Positions 1 through 10,697 of a DNA stretch of 64,000 bases are shown piece by piece. The stretch is from Rhipidocladum racemiflorum (taxonomy: Eukaryota > Streptophyta > Magnoliopsida > Poales > Poaceae). The DNA is taken from the NCBI GenBank assembly GCA_036346355.1, contig JAYEVF010000043.1:248001-312000 (forward strand), given 5' to 3'. The position numbers and the translations under genes are program-made. The stretch's first letter is position 1. The number at the start of each line of letters is the position of its first letter. The notes beneath the pieces were generated by a model. It searched no databases, was not told the DNA's origin, and saw only the letters and a program-made list of their open reading frames with translations.

Positions 1-493
1 TTTTGCGTCGGACTCAAGTTTTCAAAAACAGTAAGTTTTGCATGTAGGCCAGACCAAATTTTTGGTCCGTCATGAACTGTATTTTTGATCGACTTTTTCA
101 TGTGTATGCCGGACCATATTTTTGGTCCGTCGTGAATGTGTTTTGCTCGGTTTGATATTTGGTTGAATCGAATTGGTTTTTGGTTCGATTTGGAGGATAT
201 GAAATCTGAATGGATTTCATGATGCTTGTTTTGAAGTGGACTTTATGTAATGCTCGTGTGAGTAGTTGCATGGATTGACTTTGAGTCAAGTCGCGGACTT
301 GTGCTCGGAATCGTTTTATGGTTTGTTCATATGCAGGTGATTGCTCGAGGGCGAACGTGGTCGATGACGGGACCGGAACTAGATTCATGGAGGAACTGAG
401 GTTCGGGACTAGGTTGAGGAGGAACTGAGGCCTTAGTGGTCAAGGATGTCATGCGGGATGTTCGGGCTAAGAGAATGGTACATATGAAGAATG

Positions 494-580
494 GTTAGTC
501 ACGTGAGAATGGCAGGTGGCCATGCGCGTGCAAAGTGTTAGTCACGTGAGTATGGTAGGGTTGCCATACGCGTGCAAGAG
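494..580 (+). repeat. Tandem 43-bp repeat carrying a G-box
   Basis: Two head-to-tail units, 494-536 and 537-579, begin GTTAGTCACGTGAG and end GCGTGCAAG with few mismatches. Each contains the palindrome TCACGTGA, which has a CACGTG G-box core. They lie about 130-210 bp upstream of the TATA box at 706, where LTR enhancer repeats usually sit. The link to transcription factor binding is inferred. Confidence 0.7.
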
Positions 581-625
581 TTGTACTCGACCAGGTTGGG
601 CCAAGTGGTGTTGTGTTGAATACAT

Positions 626-673
626 ACTCCTTCTAGGATTAGGAGTGGGACTCCTTCTAGGATTAGGAGTAGG
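626..673 (+). repeat. Tandem 24-bp repeat (two units)
   Basis: The unit starting ACTCCTTCTAGGATTAGGAG occurs twice, at 626 and 650. Each unit is itself an imperfect inverted repeat (CTCCT against AGGAG). It sits just upstream of the TATA box at 706, in the likely U3 part of the LTR. Confidence 0.7.
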
Positions 674-705
674 AATTGTATTCAGGACTCTATGTGTTTG
701 CTCTG

Positions 706-714
706 TATAAATAG
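706..714 (+). promoter_or_regulatory. TATA box of the putative LTR
   Basis: TATAAATAG follows the two tandem-repeat blocks and precedes a T/C-rich leader, which is the usual U3/R layout of a plant LTR promoter. It is read from sequence only; no start site is known. Confidence 0.4.
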
Positions 715-1184
715 GGTGAGGCGCCTCCTCTTTATGCATCAAGTTTTGAGCAAGCTTTAGGGTTGTACTCTTTTGTTTAGAGTACTTTAGACAAAAAAAA
801 GGAGAAATAAAGATCAAGTTCTTCAAATCTTTCATGAGCTACAATTCTAGTAAGATCTATTCTCGTCAACTTCGTCATAGCAAACTGCGAGGTTCATAAC
901 TTTTGATCCGTAAGTCCGATCGAGCTGATTCTTTTTTGGTTCAATTCATATTGGAATCTAGTTTCTGGTTTCCAAATTGCAAATCGATCCGACGGTTGGA
1001 TCTCCGGTAATTTGCTTTTTATCGAACCTCTGTCATTCTGTTTTTGTCGAATACGAGGCAATTATTTAGTTCTGTTTTGGGGTGAACTTTTATTAGATCA
1101 AGAATTTGGTTTTAGCTTCCGCACAATCATTCACCCCTCTCTGATTGCTATATTCGTATACTTCGATCCTGCATGTTCGTCTAG

Positions 1185-4010
1185 GTTATGTTCTGCTCGA
1201 CCCATGGGGACAGCGTTGACAAGCACATGATGCAGTTCACCAGGACGATCGCGGAGGCCGACCTGGAGCAGATCCCGCAGCTGGCTTGTGAACCAGCTGT
1301 ACTGGCAGCCACCTACTGGGCCCTTTGCAATGGGTGTCGTCGCATCTCTGACGCCTCCGTTCTCGCCGGGTGTCCTCTACTGCTTCAGTTGTGGTCGTTC
1401 GAGAGGTTTCAAATCGGACGACCACATATAGACTTGGACCCTTACGGCCTAGGCTTCTACGCCCCCCCAGGGATGATGTCGACCGTCCTACCATGGGCTA
1501 TTTGTGGTGTCACCGATGGGTTAGTACAAAAAACTTTATTGTCAATTTTAAAATTATTTAGCAACTTAGCGATTTAGTGACTTAGCGACTTATCATGAAT
1601 TATAAAATTATTTGCCATGTTTAATTGTAACAATACTTTATCGTACTAGCGGTCATCTATTCCTTTTTTTGCAGCCGACTTTCAACCCAATTACGTCGCA
1701 CGCTTCATACCCTAAGTACATAGCAATGTTTGACCAGCTGACGGATGATCGCGTCATTTGGCGCCCGTACCTTCCAGAGCTTGTTGGTGCGCTATCACCT
1801 CATGGACTTTAGCTATAGTGCACCAGTGACATCACGTATTGGCTGATGCGGCGTCACCTTGTTTATGATGTGTTCGTTGAGTGCTATGCCACCCACCGCG
1901 TCATGAGGTAGTTCGATCTCCGGCAAGCGTTCCCCCTACTGGTGATATCATCCCGGTGAGCGTCCACACATTAGTACTATTTTACATCTCTTTTACATCT
2001 ATTTTACATGTCTTTTAATTGCATCTCTTACTAATGAGGTTTATGTTGCAAATCACTTTATGCAGACAGACACGCAAGGGCTTCATTGGTACTACGAGCT
2101 GGTCGACACGCATGTTGCCTCATGCTGATCAGCGGCGCAGGCGTTGGCAGATGTGCATGACGAGACTGCCCCTTACAACCACGCCACTTACGTCGACTAC
2201 ATCCGATGGTACAGCCCACGCACACGTGTTCAAGTTGTGCATGTCATAGAGTCACCTCCGAGGCACGTTCCCTCCATAGTGGACACCTACCCTACGCAGC
2301 CAGACTCTGCTTTTCACCGCGTGGTTAGTACTTACTCCCACATTTCATATAATGTACCATTCATACAACAGCAACAACTAACAAGCCTTTTTCGCAAAGT
2401 GACCTTGCCAGGGAGGCGCACGAGGAGGCCACCACCGTTATTGCTACTATCGACACAGGGACCACGACAATGGATCACCTGAGAGGGATGGAGCAGCGTG
2501 TTCTGGACAGGACCGCTCGCATCGTCCACCTTACGTCTTGCAGGAGGGTGAGGAATGACGATGTGGCAGAGGTCCCGGCACCGTCCATGTCGTGGCCGAC
2601 ACACGTCGCACACCGCACCGGGTACAGCGCACATGACACACACCCCTCCTCCCGATGTCCCGGGGAGCTCCAGCTGGCACCGTCCCGCTGCAGGTATACT
2701 TTTGTGGTATCCCCCTGTCTCCTACGTTCTTTACACTATGTGGTGTACTAACTTGAAATATTTGTCAGCAGTCGTCGATGACCGGAGCGCGACCCACTCT
2801 GACGTCTCGAGCGTGTTATTCGACCTGGGGATTTTTGACGAGTGGCTTCTGGATCCCCAGCAGGAGACGATGGATGATGTCCTTTGTCCGTCGCAGTTCA
2901 CTGATGCGCCCGGACCGAGCTAGCCATCGTAGGCCCCCTTCACTACTCCGATAGCACCAGTACGGCCTGCTAGGATTACTCGCGGACTACCTCCTAACCA
3001 CCTGACATATCCATCTGGACATGTTCAGCATTGTAGGAGGCTTGGGGCCACACGAGGGGTCCTACCGCTAGGGCTGGGCAAATAAACCGAAAACCGAAAC
3101 CGTTAAAACCGGAACCGAAGCCGAAAAAACCGAAACCGAATTGTTCGGTTGTTGATTCGGTTAGCTATATGGAATAACCGAACTTTTTTCGGTTAATTCG
3201 GTTTTAACTATTGGTTAACGAACTAACCGGATTCTTCTTCGGTGAGAAGAGCGGTGCGAAAAATTTACAAGCTGCTTCTGCTGAGAGAAGAGAGCCCGGG
3301 AGATCTTTACCAGCGTTTCATAGAAAACAATTGCTTGCACATCTTCTCACTTGACACCACCTTTTCTTGATTGCACTAGCAGCTGGACTTGGCTCACCCG
3401 CAAGTGTCACCAAGGCGCATGGGCTTTGTGAAACTTTTGTAATATCACATCATGCAAAAGTAAAATTTAAATTTACTCAATTTTGTTGATGAGATGGAAC
3501 TTTTACGATTGCATTAACCAGGGCAAAGTAACTAAGGCAGGGTCACTAAGGCAGATACACAACCTGGGATTGAGTCAGGCCAAGGTAACCCATGAACCGG
3601 GAGAATGAGAAATCTTAGAATCCAGCAAGTTGCAAATCAACGAGAACTCGGTCTCTTCCGAATCAAAAACTCCATGCCTCGACGTGCCGTAATTCGTTTC
3701 AAAACAGCGTACTTTCTATGATGATGGTTGCTAGTGCATCTTCAGATTTCCTCCTCCTTGCTACAGAAAAATCCAGAAGCTCCTGCGCATGCCGTGGGGT
3801 CAAGAAGCAGATGCTATCAGTTAATTCAGTTAAAACTGAAACCGAAACCGAACTATCAGTTACCGAAATTTTCATACACAATTCGGTTTCAATTTTGGAA
3901 TAACCGAATTTCCAAATAAACCGAAAACCGAAACCGAATTTTTCGGTTAAACCGAATGCCCAGCCTTACCTACCGCGAGGGGCGCCAGCTAGTTTTACCT
4001 TGTAGTTTTT
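1185..4010 (+). pseudogene. Plant mobile domain (PMD) protein pseudogene
   Basis: Translated pieces on the plus strand match the PMD family (proteins of the MAIN / phosphatase-7-long-form type, common in plant transposons). Piece 1 (1200-1480) reads DKHMMQFTRTIAEADLEQI, then GCPLLLQLWSFERF, and shifts frame before RPTMGYLWCHR near 1490. Piece 2 (1674-1810) reads VIWRPYLPELVGALSPHGL to a stop. Piece 3 (1830-1935) includes YDVFVECY. Piece 4 (2075-2320) includes HWYYELVDTH, IRWYSPRTRVQVVHV and VDTYPTQPDSAFH. A charged, low-similarity tail runs to about 4010. GT and AG ends between pieces suggest introns of about 100-180 bp. The usual N-terminal third of the domain is missing at the junction with the LTR. 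Frameshifts, stops and an inserted hAT element (3069-3968) make it a pseudogene. PMD function is poorly known; the domain is often carried by MULE-type and gypsy elements. Confidence 0.75.
3069..3968. mobile_element. Non-autonomous hAT-type element, 900 bp
   Basis: Terminal inverted repeats TAGGGCTGGGCA (3069-3080) and TGCCCAGCCTTA (3957-3968) differ at one base. They are flanked by a perfect 8-bp target duplication, CCTACCGC, at 3061-3068 and 3969-3976. An 8-bp duplication with a TA-rGGnTGGGC start is typical of the hAT superfamily. Just inside both ends are clusters of AACCGAAAACCGAAACCG and its complement, likely subterminal binding repeats. No transposase frame is present. Removing the element rejoins the tail of the PMD pseudogene, so the insertion is younger than that sequence. 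Confidence 0.92.
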
Positions 4011-4119
4011 TCTAACTTGTAGTTTTATTGACAGTGACAACTCGTGTATGTTTGTACTTTCTCACATTATGTATGTTTTATTATTTTGCACCGTTAATTA
4101 TGTTGTCATCGCTTTTACT

Positions 4120-4400
4120 TTCTCACACGACGTGACAACACACTCGCTGCAAACACGTCATGTAGCTTTTCACAGAGGGTGACACGTCGTGTAGCTTTTC
4201 ACAGAGGGTGACAGTCGTGCATCTTTTTACGTAAGCGACATGTGTCCTGCAGCTTTGATGATGGGTGACACATCGTGCAACTTTTCACCAGGGTGGCAGG
4301 TCGTGCAGCTTTGATGATGGGTGACAATTACGTGCAGCTTTTCACGAGGGTGACAGACGACCAGGATTGATAAAGGTGACAAGTCGTGCAGCTTTCACGA
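4120..4400 (+). repeat. Degenerate minisatellite, unit about 30-45 bp
   Basis: A motif of the form TCGTGCAGCTTTTCAC-GAGGGTGACA is repeated about eight times with spacing changes and point differences. The first units (4140-4215) are nearly identical; later ones mix in a GCTTTGATGATGGGTGACA variant. It lies between the PMD pseudogene and the next relic. No function is visible. Confidence 0.75.
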
Positions 4401-4468
4401 AGGACAAGTCCATGGCCGTTAGTGGGCACATTGTTAGGGTCATATCGCCCCAATATGGGGCGATCGCC

Positions 4469-4476
4469 TATATAAG
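4469..4476 (+). promoter_or_regulatory. TATA box ahead of the 4614 relic
   Basis: TATATAAG lies about 145 bp upstream of the ATG at 4614, inside a palindromic context (CGCCCCAATATGGGGCG at 4447-4463, then repeats of GGGCGAT). This fits a core promoter for the small gene relic that follows. No transcript evidence is available. Confidence 0.45.
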
Positions 4477-4613
4477 GGCGATATCTGCCCTTTAAACCTC
4501 ACCTCCTGCCTTCGTTCTCACCGAGCCAGTAGAAGAGCAAACCCAACACTAAAATAAGAGGAGAGAAAAGAAAGAGAAGGGAAGAGGAAGAGGGAAAAAA
4601 GGGGGAGGAAAGA

Positions 4614-5180
4614 ATGCCGAGGCGTGCAAGCGGAAAAAGAAAGGGGAAAGGGGAAAGCTAAGGAAGAGGGAGGCGCTTCGGGTTGTCCGCGCAATTTTGC
4701 GTACCAAGACCTCTTTGTACCTCATGGAGCTATCCCACCGATGTGTTTGTGAGAAGATTCTTGCAGGCTTGTGAGCTCTTGGGAAATTCCAACTTGGAAG
4801 AGGAGGCATTGGAAGTGCGGCAACTACGCCTTAGAACTGCCAGAGAAGAGCTCAAAGAATCACCAGATGGTAATAATCATACATGTTTCATAATATTTCT
4901 ACATGACACTTTGCTAATTTATGTATCTTGCAATCGCTTTCGCCACTGTGTGATTTTGAGCAGTGGTTTAACATGGAGGTCAACCCCGAGGACCAAAAGC
5001 TCCTTGATTAAGCCAACCGGGACGAGGAGCTCAGGCGGAAGCTACAAGAGCAGCATGATGCGCACACAAGGAAGCATGTAGAAAGGAAGCAGAGGAGAAG
5101 GAGGTCGAGAGAGGGAGGAAGCGAGAGAGGGTGCGTCGTGCCAGAGAAGCCCCACCGGAGGCATGGGCGAAGGGGAAGTG
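4614..5180 (+). pseudogene. Short charged-protein relic, possibly GRF zinc-finger type
   Basis: The ATG at 4614 opens a lysine-rich start (MPRRASGKRKGKG) that soon hits a stop, so frameshifts are needed to go on. A later piece reads DLFVPHGAIPPMCLCEKIL. After a probable intron (about 4868-4962, GT...GAGCAG) another piece reads QWFNMEVNPEDQKLL, and then a strongly charged coiled-coil-like tail (EELRRKLQEQHDAHTRKH) ends at a stop near 5180. A basic start, a CxC near proline, a cysteine/tryptophan-containing block and a charged tail recall small GRF-type zinc-finger proteins common in grass repeats. Several expected cysteines are missing, so the family call is weak. It lies downstream of the PMD pseudogene on the same strand and may have belonged to the same mobile unit. 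Confidence 0.35.
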
Positions 5181-7214
5181 ACCTCGATGCACTCAGTAAA
5201 CGTCTAGTTGTAACTATTATTTTTCTTGTTCGTGGTACTCCTTTCAGTTTTAAGTCGTAATAAAGAGTGTGGCCTACCTTATTTTCTGTAGTAACATCTT
5301 ATTTGTGAATCGCCCTCTCTATTCTCTCTCTCCCACCCTCGTTTTGCAATGAAGTTGTTGTTGACTATAATACTTAGGGTTATTGCACTAGTAGAATTTA
5401 GATGCAAAGAAATGTGTAAATTAAATATTTTCCCAGCATATGGTAGTCCATATATCAAAGAACAAATCTAGTTCATTCTTTCTAAAAATTACATTTAAAC
5501 ATGATATTTTACGAGCTACCGAAAAGGCTTAAGCTTTTCATGCAAGAGAGGTTTTTTAGTCATTTGGTTTATTCAACTGAGTTTATTCCTAAATGTTTTT
5601 GCAAAAAGGGACATCTAAGACCCTAGGAACAAGTGATATTTATTTCATGTATGTTTGGAGGCATGGTTTGTATAGTTTCTTCATAATACATAAATGGGTC
5701 TTTAAGTAAACTTGATTTAAACAATTTACATTTGCATGGAACATAGTAGTTTTTATTATGTAATCTGAATCCTTAGAGCTTAATACAAATTTATAAATTT
5801 ATTTCATAATTCATGTGATTCATTTATTCGTTTTCGAAAATTTCGGAAAGAAAAAATATATAATCTACATTTCATGCATGTGATTCATATATAATTTACA
5901 GTATAAACAATCAAACAATATTATTTCACCCTTTTATATTATTTTTCCTTGACAATTCTTATTTTATACAGTACTACATCAATTATCATAGATAAATCTG
6001 ATTTTTTTTCTTAATTTATTGAGTTAGCCCTCCTATATCCATTTGAAATGGCGACAGGGGGTATAAACAAGATTTTACCCCCTGCAGCAACTTCCAACGG
6101 GGGGAGGGCCCTCTATCATCAAATGAAATGGCGACAGAGCTCTTTGTCGCCATTTGAAGTGGCGACAGGAGCATGTCGCCATTTCAAACGGACACATGGG
6201 TTTAGTTTTGTTATTTTTTTAGCAACATATTATTTTTGTAAATATTCATTAAATAAATATTATTTTAGAAAAAATCCATGAAGGGGCGATATGTGTCGGA
6301 TGGACAGATAGAATTGGATTTATTAGTGGACGATAGAAAGGGAGAGGTGGAAGCACCCTGATACCGTCCGCATAAGATCACATGGTGGTAGACTATTTCA
6401 TTGATTTTTGCCCTGGCAGTATGGCTTTATGTAGTTTGCCTTCGTTATAGTAGTTCAGTAAAATGGCATCATCTTAAATTTCGCATTGCATACCTTCGTG
6501 GATGACTAATTATACTCAATTTTGTGTCCCCTAACTTTCAAACAAAAAATAATAGCTGAACAACAAACTGAAGTACTAGCTCCATTGTCATTTAGGCATT
6601 ATTCTAACTTGATGTGCATGGAACAAGGAAGGAAGGAATTCATTAGCTTTTTAACATATAATTTTCTTATTAATGTTATATCTATCTATTTATCTAACAC
6701 CACTATTGAAAAAATGAATAAGGGCGTCCAGTGCAAAATAACTTGAAAAAAACAAAACGTAAGCAATAATTTGCAAACCAGAACCAACTTGCTAGAATGG
6801 ACGTTTATGTGGGCTGGAGGTGGTATGACGTAGAGAAAATTTTCTTTTTACCACTAAGTTGGGGCACTTCTATAATCGGCAAGGAGAAATTTGCACTTCT
6901 CTTTTGCCACTATTCCATTAGGGTCTGGTTTGTTTTTGCCACTTCCATTAGGTTAAACATGGTTGACTACCGTTAAGAGCATAAAAGGCCATCTTAATCT
7001 TCTTTCTATCTCCTCTCTTCTCCCTAAATCTTCCCTTGTATATTTTTCATATGCAACGAGATCGATTCACCTTGGCCAAACCTGATGCCTGGTAGCACCA
7101 CACCTCCTCTTTTTTATTGAGAAAAAAAAACTCCATGGGTAGATATTTGTTATAAAAATCGTCAAACAAATAAATGGTCAACAAGCGTTGACGAAGGAGG
7201 TTATCCTTTGAAAT
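5181..7214. other. AT-rich gene-free stretch
   Basis: About 2 kb without a convincing gene. It is mostly AT-rich with short open frames only. The one clear structure is the block of inverted and direct repeats at 6041-6190. A T-rich stretch around 6840-7000 repeats TTTTGCCACT but shows no clear ends. I see no transposase, RNA gene or promoter that I can defend. Confidence 0.6.
6041..6190. repeat. Interspersed ATTTGAAATGGCGACA repeats, both orientations
   Basis: The motif ATTTGAAATGGCGACA or close variants occurs at 6041, 6121 and 6153 in the plus sense. TGTCGCCATTT appears at about 6144 and 6174 in the opposite sense, so neighbouring copies could form hairpins. Such clusters are typical near the ends of DNA transposons, and this may be the right end of the unit that carried the PMD gene. 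No matching left end was found. Confidence 0.5.
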
Positions 7215-8797
7215 AACCCAAAAATTCAAAATGAATTTATTTGTTTTATTTGGATTTATTCTAATTTATTTGATATTTTTCGGATTTATTTAAATTTTAT
7301 TCGTTGTTGGGCCTCCTTTTTGCTTTCGGGCCTCCCCGGCCCACTTCTCCATGCCAGCCGCGCCTGGCCCAACCACCTGCAGCCGCCCATCCCCTCTGCC
7401 TTCGACTCCGCTTGAGAGCCCAAGCACCCGTCGCCTCACGCTGCTCCGTGCCGTCCGCCCCCGACCGCCTCCTGCACTACACGCCGCGACCTCGCCGCTC
7501 CGTCGCCATTCGTTCCCCCATGCCGCTGCCTCCTCCCAGCTCCCCGATCAAACCCTAGCGCCCCGATCCCGCTCGCCAGCCTCCGTCCTGCCGCCACTGT
7601 CGGCCATGCACCGCCTGGTGGTCGGCCTAGCCGCCACAAGACATGTGCTCGTTCCCTGTGGGCTGAAATGCGGTTTACTGTGCGGCCCAGTTCTGTTCAC
7701 TTTTTAATTTTTTTTTTTTTTCGGATTTAAAGAATCCAAAAATATTCTAGAAAATTCCCAGAAAATTCCAAAAATTCCCAAAAATCATACAAAAAATTCA
7801 AAAATACATATTCTTACTCCGTTCACGCCACTAAGTCCAAAACGGCCTCCTTTCCGCCAAACAAAGTCTCCAATATTCCAAAATGACCAAATGGCCCTCC
7901 GACTCTCTCCGGGCCCGTTCCATTTCCGTTTTTGTTTTCGTTTCTATTTTTCTTTCTTCCTATTTTGCGTTTGTGGTTTATTTATTTGTTTTTGTTTCTT
8001 GCATAAGATCCGACCATCGAGCAATTCGCAGAGTTGGAGCAGTTCCAGGAGCAGGAGCCAGACCAGGCCAGAGTAGAGTACGACTACAGCCACTACTATT
8101 TAGACGATTCCGCCGTCTAGCAAAGCAAGCCGCACACCCATGAACATGTTGAATCCAACTGTTCGTAATATAATAGTATTGTTTTTTCTAATGCATTATT
8201 TTACTCGTATTTTTAAATACTAAAACAATTAATTTAGATAGACATGATGCTTAGTTATAACCAATTGCTCACTTAGCCTCCTTGATGTTGATGAGTCCTA
8301 ATAACCTTTGATTTGCCTTGGTCAATATTTGTATATCTCACAATCGATTAATAGTCTTATTAATTCTCCCATGATCATTTAATTTGTGGCGAGCAGTTGG
8401 CTCGATGTCTTTTCAAACTGTTGCTACAGTCAGCGGGACAATTTTGGGCTAACCACGAGGTGGATACTAGTCCGATCCCCGGACAATGATTGGAAGTCAT
8501 GGTTGGTTTGGTGGCTTGTGCGAGCAGGTACTAGATTTCGTGTGTGATTGGTTTTGTGGCTTGCTCTTTGGCAATATAAGGATAAACCCTCTTGAGCAAA
8601 GTAAATAACTTAAGTTCCCGCTCAACCATAAGTTGGGAACCGATCAGTTCGATTGAATTATTTTCTAACATAGCTCAATACATTGTTCATTTCCTGGTAA
8701 TACCTATAGGGTGGATACCATTCTCGTAGGTAGAATGGGGTGGCAATATTCTCAGAGGGATAATGACTGATGGGTTGGAACCGGAATGGTTAGCATC
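7215..8797 (+). mobile_element. Left part of a split, old Tekay-like LTR
   Basis: The order of features matches the Tekay-type LTRs that follow: an AATTTATTTGGATTTATT-rich start (7230-7300), a GC-rich middle (7320-7650), then an acidic, Gln-rich peptide frame around 8010-8120 (EQFAELEQFQEQEPDQARVE) followed by a motif like AAGCCGCACACCCATGAACATGTTGAATCC. The homologous place in the younger LTRs has GEVLTQDPTQDQEQ and then a CCATGTTGATCC motif. The LTR breaks at 8797 and resumes at 25293-25308 and 31509-32140. Read across the breaks, its text runs parallel to the 3' half of the younger LTRs. Outer ends are not sharply defined. Confidence 0.55.
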
Positions 8798-9392
8798 TGT
8801 AACACCCCAAAATTTTGCTTTTCTTAAATTCATGTGTGATTTGGCACTTTGGTGAATTTTTGGAATTTTCTGGAATTTATTTGGATTTATTTGGAATTTA
8901 TTTGAATTTATTCCATTTTGAAATAATTAAAGAATTAAACTTTCCAAATAAAATTTTGTTGGAAATATTTTATTTGAGTCCAAAATGATCCAAAGTATTT
9001 TCCAGAATTTTTCCGAATTTTTCCGAAGTCTTTTGATATTTTTAATGAATTAAATGAATTTCTAGGAATTATTTTAAATATTAAATCGCTGGAAAATCAA
9101 GTCGGGTCAAGTATCTTGTTCATCCAACCGACCGAGTCCGAAGTCCGACTCGAGTCCGACCGAGCCACGTGACTTGACCGAACCCATTCGATCCTAACCG
9201 TTGGATCGAGATCCAACGGCCCGATTGGATCACACCGCTCGAGCCGAAGTGCTGGTCGGATCCGATCGCGCTTCACGTGATCGCGGACTGGCCGATCGTG
9301 CCACGTGGACGGCCAGGCGTCGTCGTCTCCACCGAGACCGAGCCGGACTCCGCCGCCAGAGATCTAGGGTTCCGCCGGCACGAACGCCGAGG

Positions 9393-9402
9393 CTATTTAA
9401 GG
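9393..9402 (+). promoter_or_regulatory. LTR A core promoter (TATA-like)
   Basis: CTATTTAAGG after a GC-rich tract, about 600 bp into the LTR. The same box stands at 14448-14457 in LTR B, 22497-22506 in LTR C, and on the minus strand near 63569-63578 in the LTR at the window end. Conservation of place in four copies supports it as the LTR TATA box. Confidence 0.6.
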
Positions 9403-10469
9403 CCCGGTCACACCGAGGTCGGCCTCGACCTTACGCACTCCATAGCCCCTACTCACCAAGGCAGAGCCGCCGTTTAGCCGCGATAGCTCGCCGTAGTTGA
9501 GCGCCGCTCGCCACGGTTTTTGCTTCATCCCGCCGCTACCCACCGCCCCTAGCCACCGTTGAGCCTGCATCCGTAATCCCTGCACCAAGACGCACCCGTG
9601 GAGCCAACTCATCTCGCCGGAGGAGACCCGAAGTGCCACGGGAGTGGTCATCGTCTCGTCTCGGTGGCCGATGCAGGCGTCGCCATCGACCTCGCGAGCT
9701 CTGTGCGCCGTCCGATCTTGATCGTGCGGTTGAGGTGAGTTCACGTGTTTCCAAACCCGATTAGATCTGGACCGTCCGATCTAGATCGAACGGCCCACGA
9801 TCATCGAGTAGTTTTCAACGTGTTAACCTTGGATCTAATCGCGGCCGTTGATTTTCAAATCAACGGACACGATCGCGCCACGTGTCCAGGAAGCCGAACG
9901 CCGCGCCACGCGGCGTCGCGTGGAGTCATCGACACGCCGCGTGTCGGCCGACAAAGACCGTGACGTCACCCATGACATCATCGGTGGGTCCCACCTGTCA
10001 GCACCGTGGGCTGAGCCCCGCTGACATCAGCAATGACGTCACCCGAGGGGGACCCACATGTCAGCGATCCGTGGAGCCGTGGACCGTGTCCACGGTAGAC
10101 CCGAGCCGAGCGTGGACCAAGTCCATGGACCTACCGACGCCAGCAGACCAATCAAAGGTCGACACGTGTCCAGCCGACGCAATAATTAATTTCCGAAAAG
10201 AAAATGATTTATTAATTCGAAATAATGATTTCATTTTGTTTCAAACTTCAAACGCTTATAACTTTTGCGTTTCAACTCCGATTTGAGTGATTCAAATTTC
10301 TAAATTTGTATAAAATTGAGATCTACCTAAATATAAATTTTATTTAATTTTTGGAGTAAAGTTTTTCTCTATAAAATTATTTAATTGATTATTTAAACTT
10401 TAAATAATCATAACTTTTGCATTTTAACTCCAAATTTGACGATTCCAGTTTCTAAAAATTCATAAAATT

Positions 10470-10697
10470 ATGTTCTCTCTGTTTATGGATTTTATTTGGA
10501 TGATTGGATACTTTTTGCCTATTGTTTATTCGTGTATTTGCTATTTGCACGCTTTACGAGTAGACGTTGAAGTGCCGGAAGGATTTGAAGGAGAAGTATT
10601 GACTCAGGATCTAACTCAAGACCAAGAACAAGTACTTTTTGAAGGCAAGTTGTGCTTTGACCATGTTGATCCTATTTCGAAATCTATTTTGATTTAA
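10470..10697 (+). CDS. Conserved 75-aa ORF inside LTR A, unknown role
   Basis: The frame opens at an ATG and encodes a hydrophobic start (residues about 1-27, with YFLPIVYSCICYL, resembling one membrane segment) and an acidic, Gln-rich second half (GEVLTQDLTQDQEQ), ending SKSILI. LTR B (15375-15602) has the same 75 codons with two changes. LTR C (23594-23773) has the frame with a stop at codon 60. The copy on the minus strand near 62251-62465 is frameshifted. The older split LTR has a similarly acidic frame at the matching place. The flanking DNA is equally conserved, so this need not be a real protein. I know of no function. Confidence 0.3.
   Translation: MFSLFMDFIWMIGYFLPIVYSCICYLHALRVDVEVPEGFEGEVLTQDLTQDQEQVLFEGKLCFDHVDPISKSILI

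Larger units (their letters stand above)
1..1180 (+). mobile_element. Probable Ty1/copia-type LTR fragment (downstream part)
   Basis: No reading frame here looks like a protein. The stretch looks like a plant LTR. It has direct repeats, a TATA box TATAAATAG at 706-714, and then a leader rich in T and C. It ends with a run around 1120-1170 (ATTCACCCCTCTCTGATTGC, then TTCGATCCT) of the kind often seen just before the primer site of grass copia elements. No primer site follows. Instead a PMD gene remnant starts at about 1185, so the LTR is truncated or an old junction lies there. The left end is outside the window. The superfamily call is an inference from composition and layout, not from any protein. 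Confidence 0.4.

Noticed and set aside
3069..3968. Tourist or Stowaway MITE
   Set aside because: Those have 3-bp or TA duplications. The 8-bp duplication and GGGCTGGGC ends point to hAT.
9201..9760. Open frames in the GC-rich middle of the Tekay-like LTRs
   Set aside because: They differ in length and reading between LTRs A, B, C and D and show no shared protein text, so they reflect base composition only.
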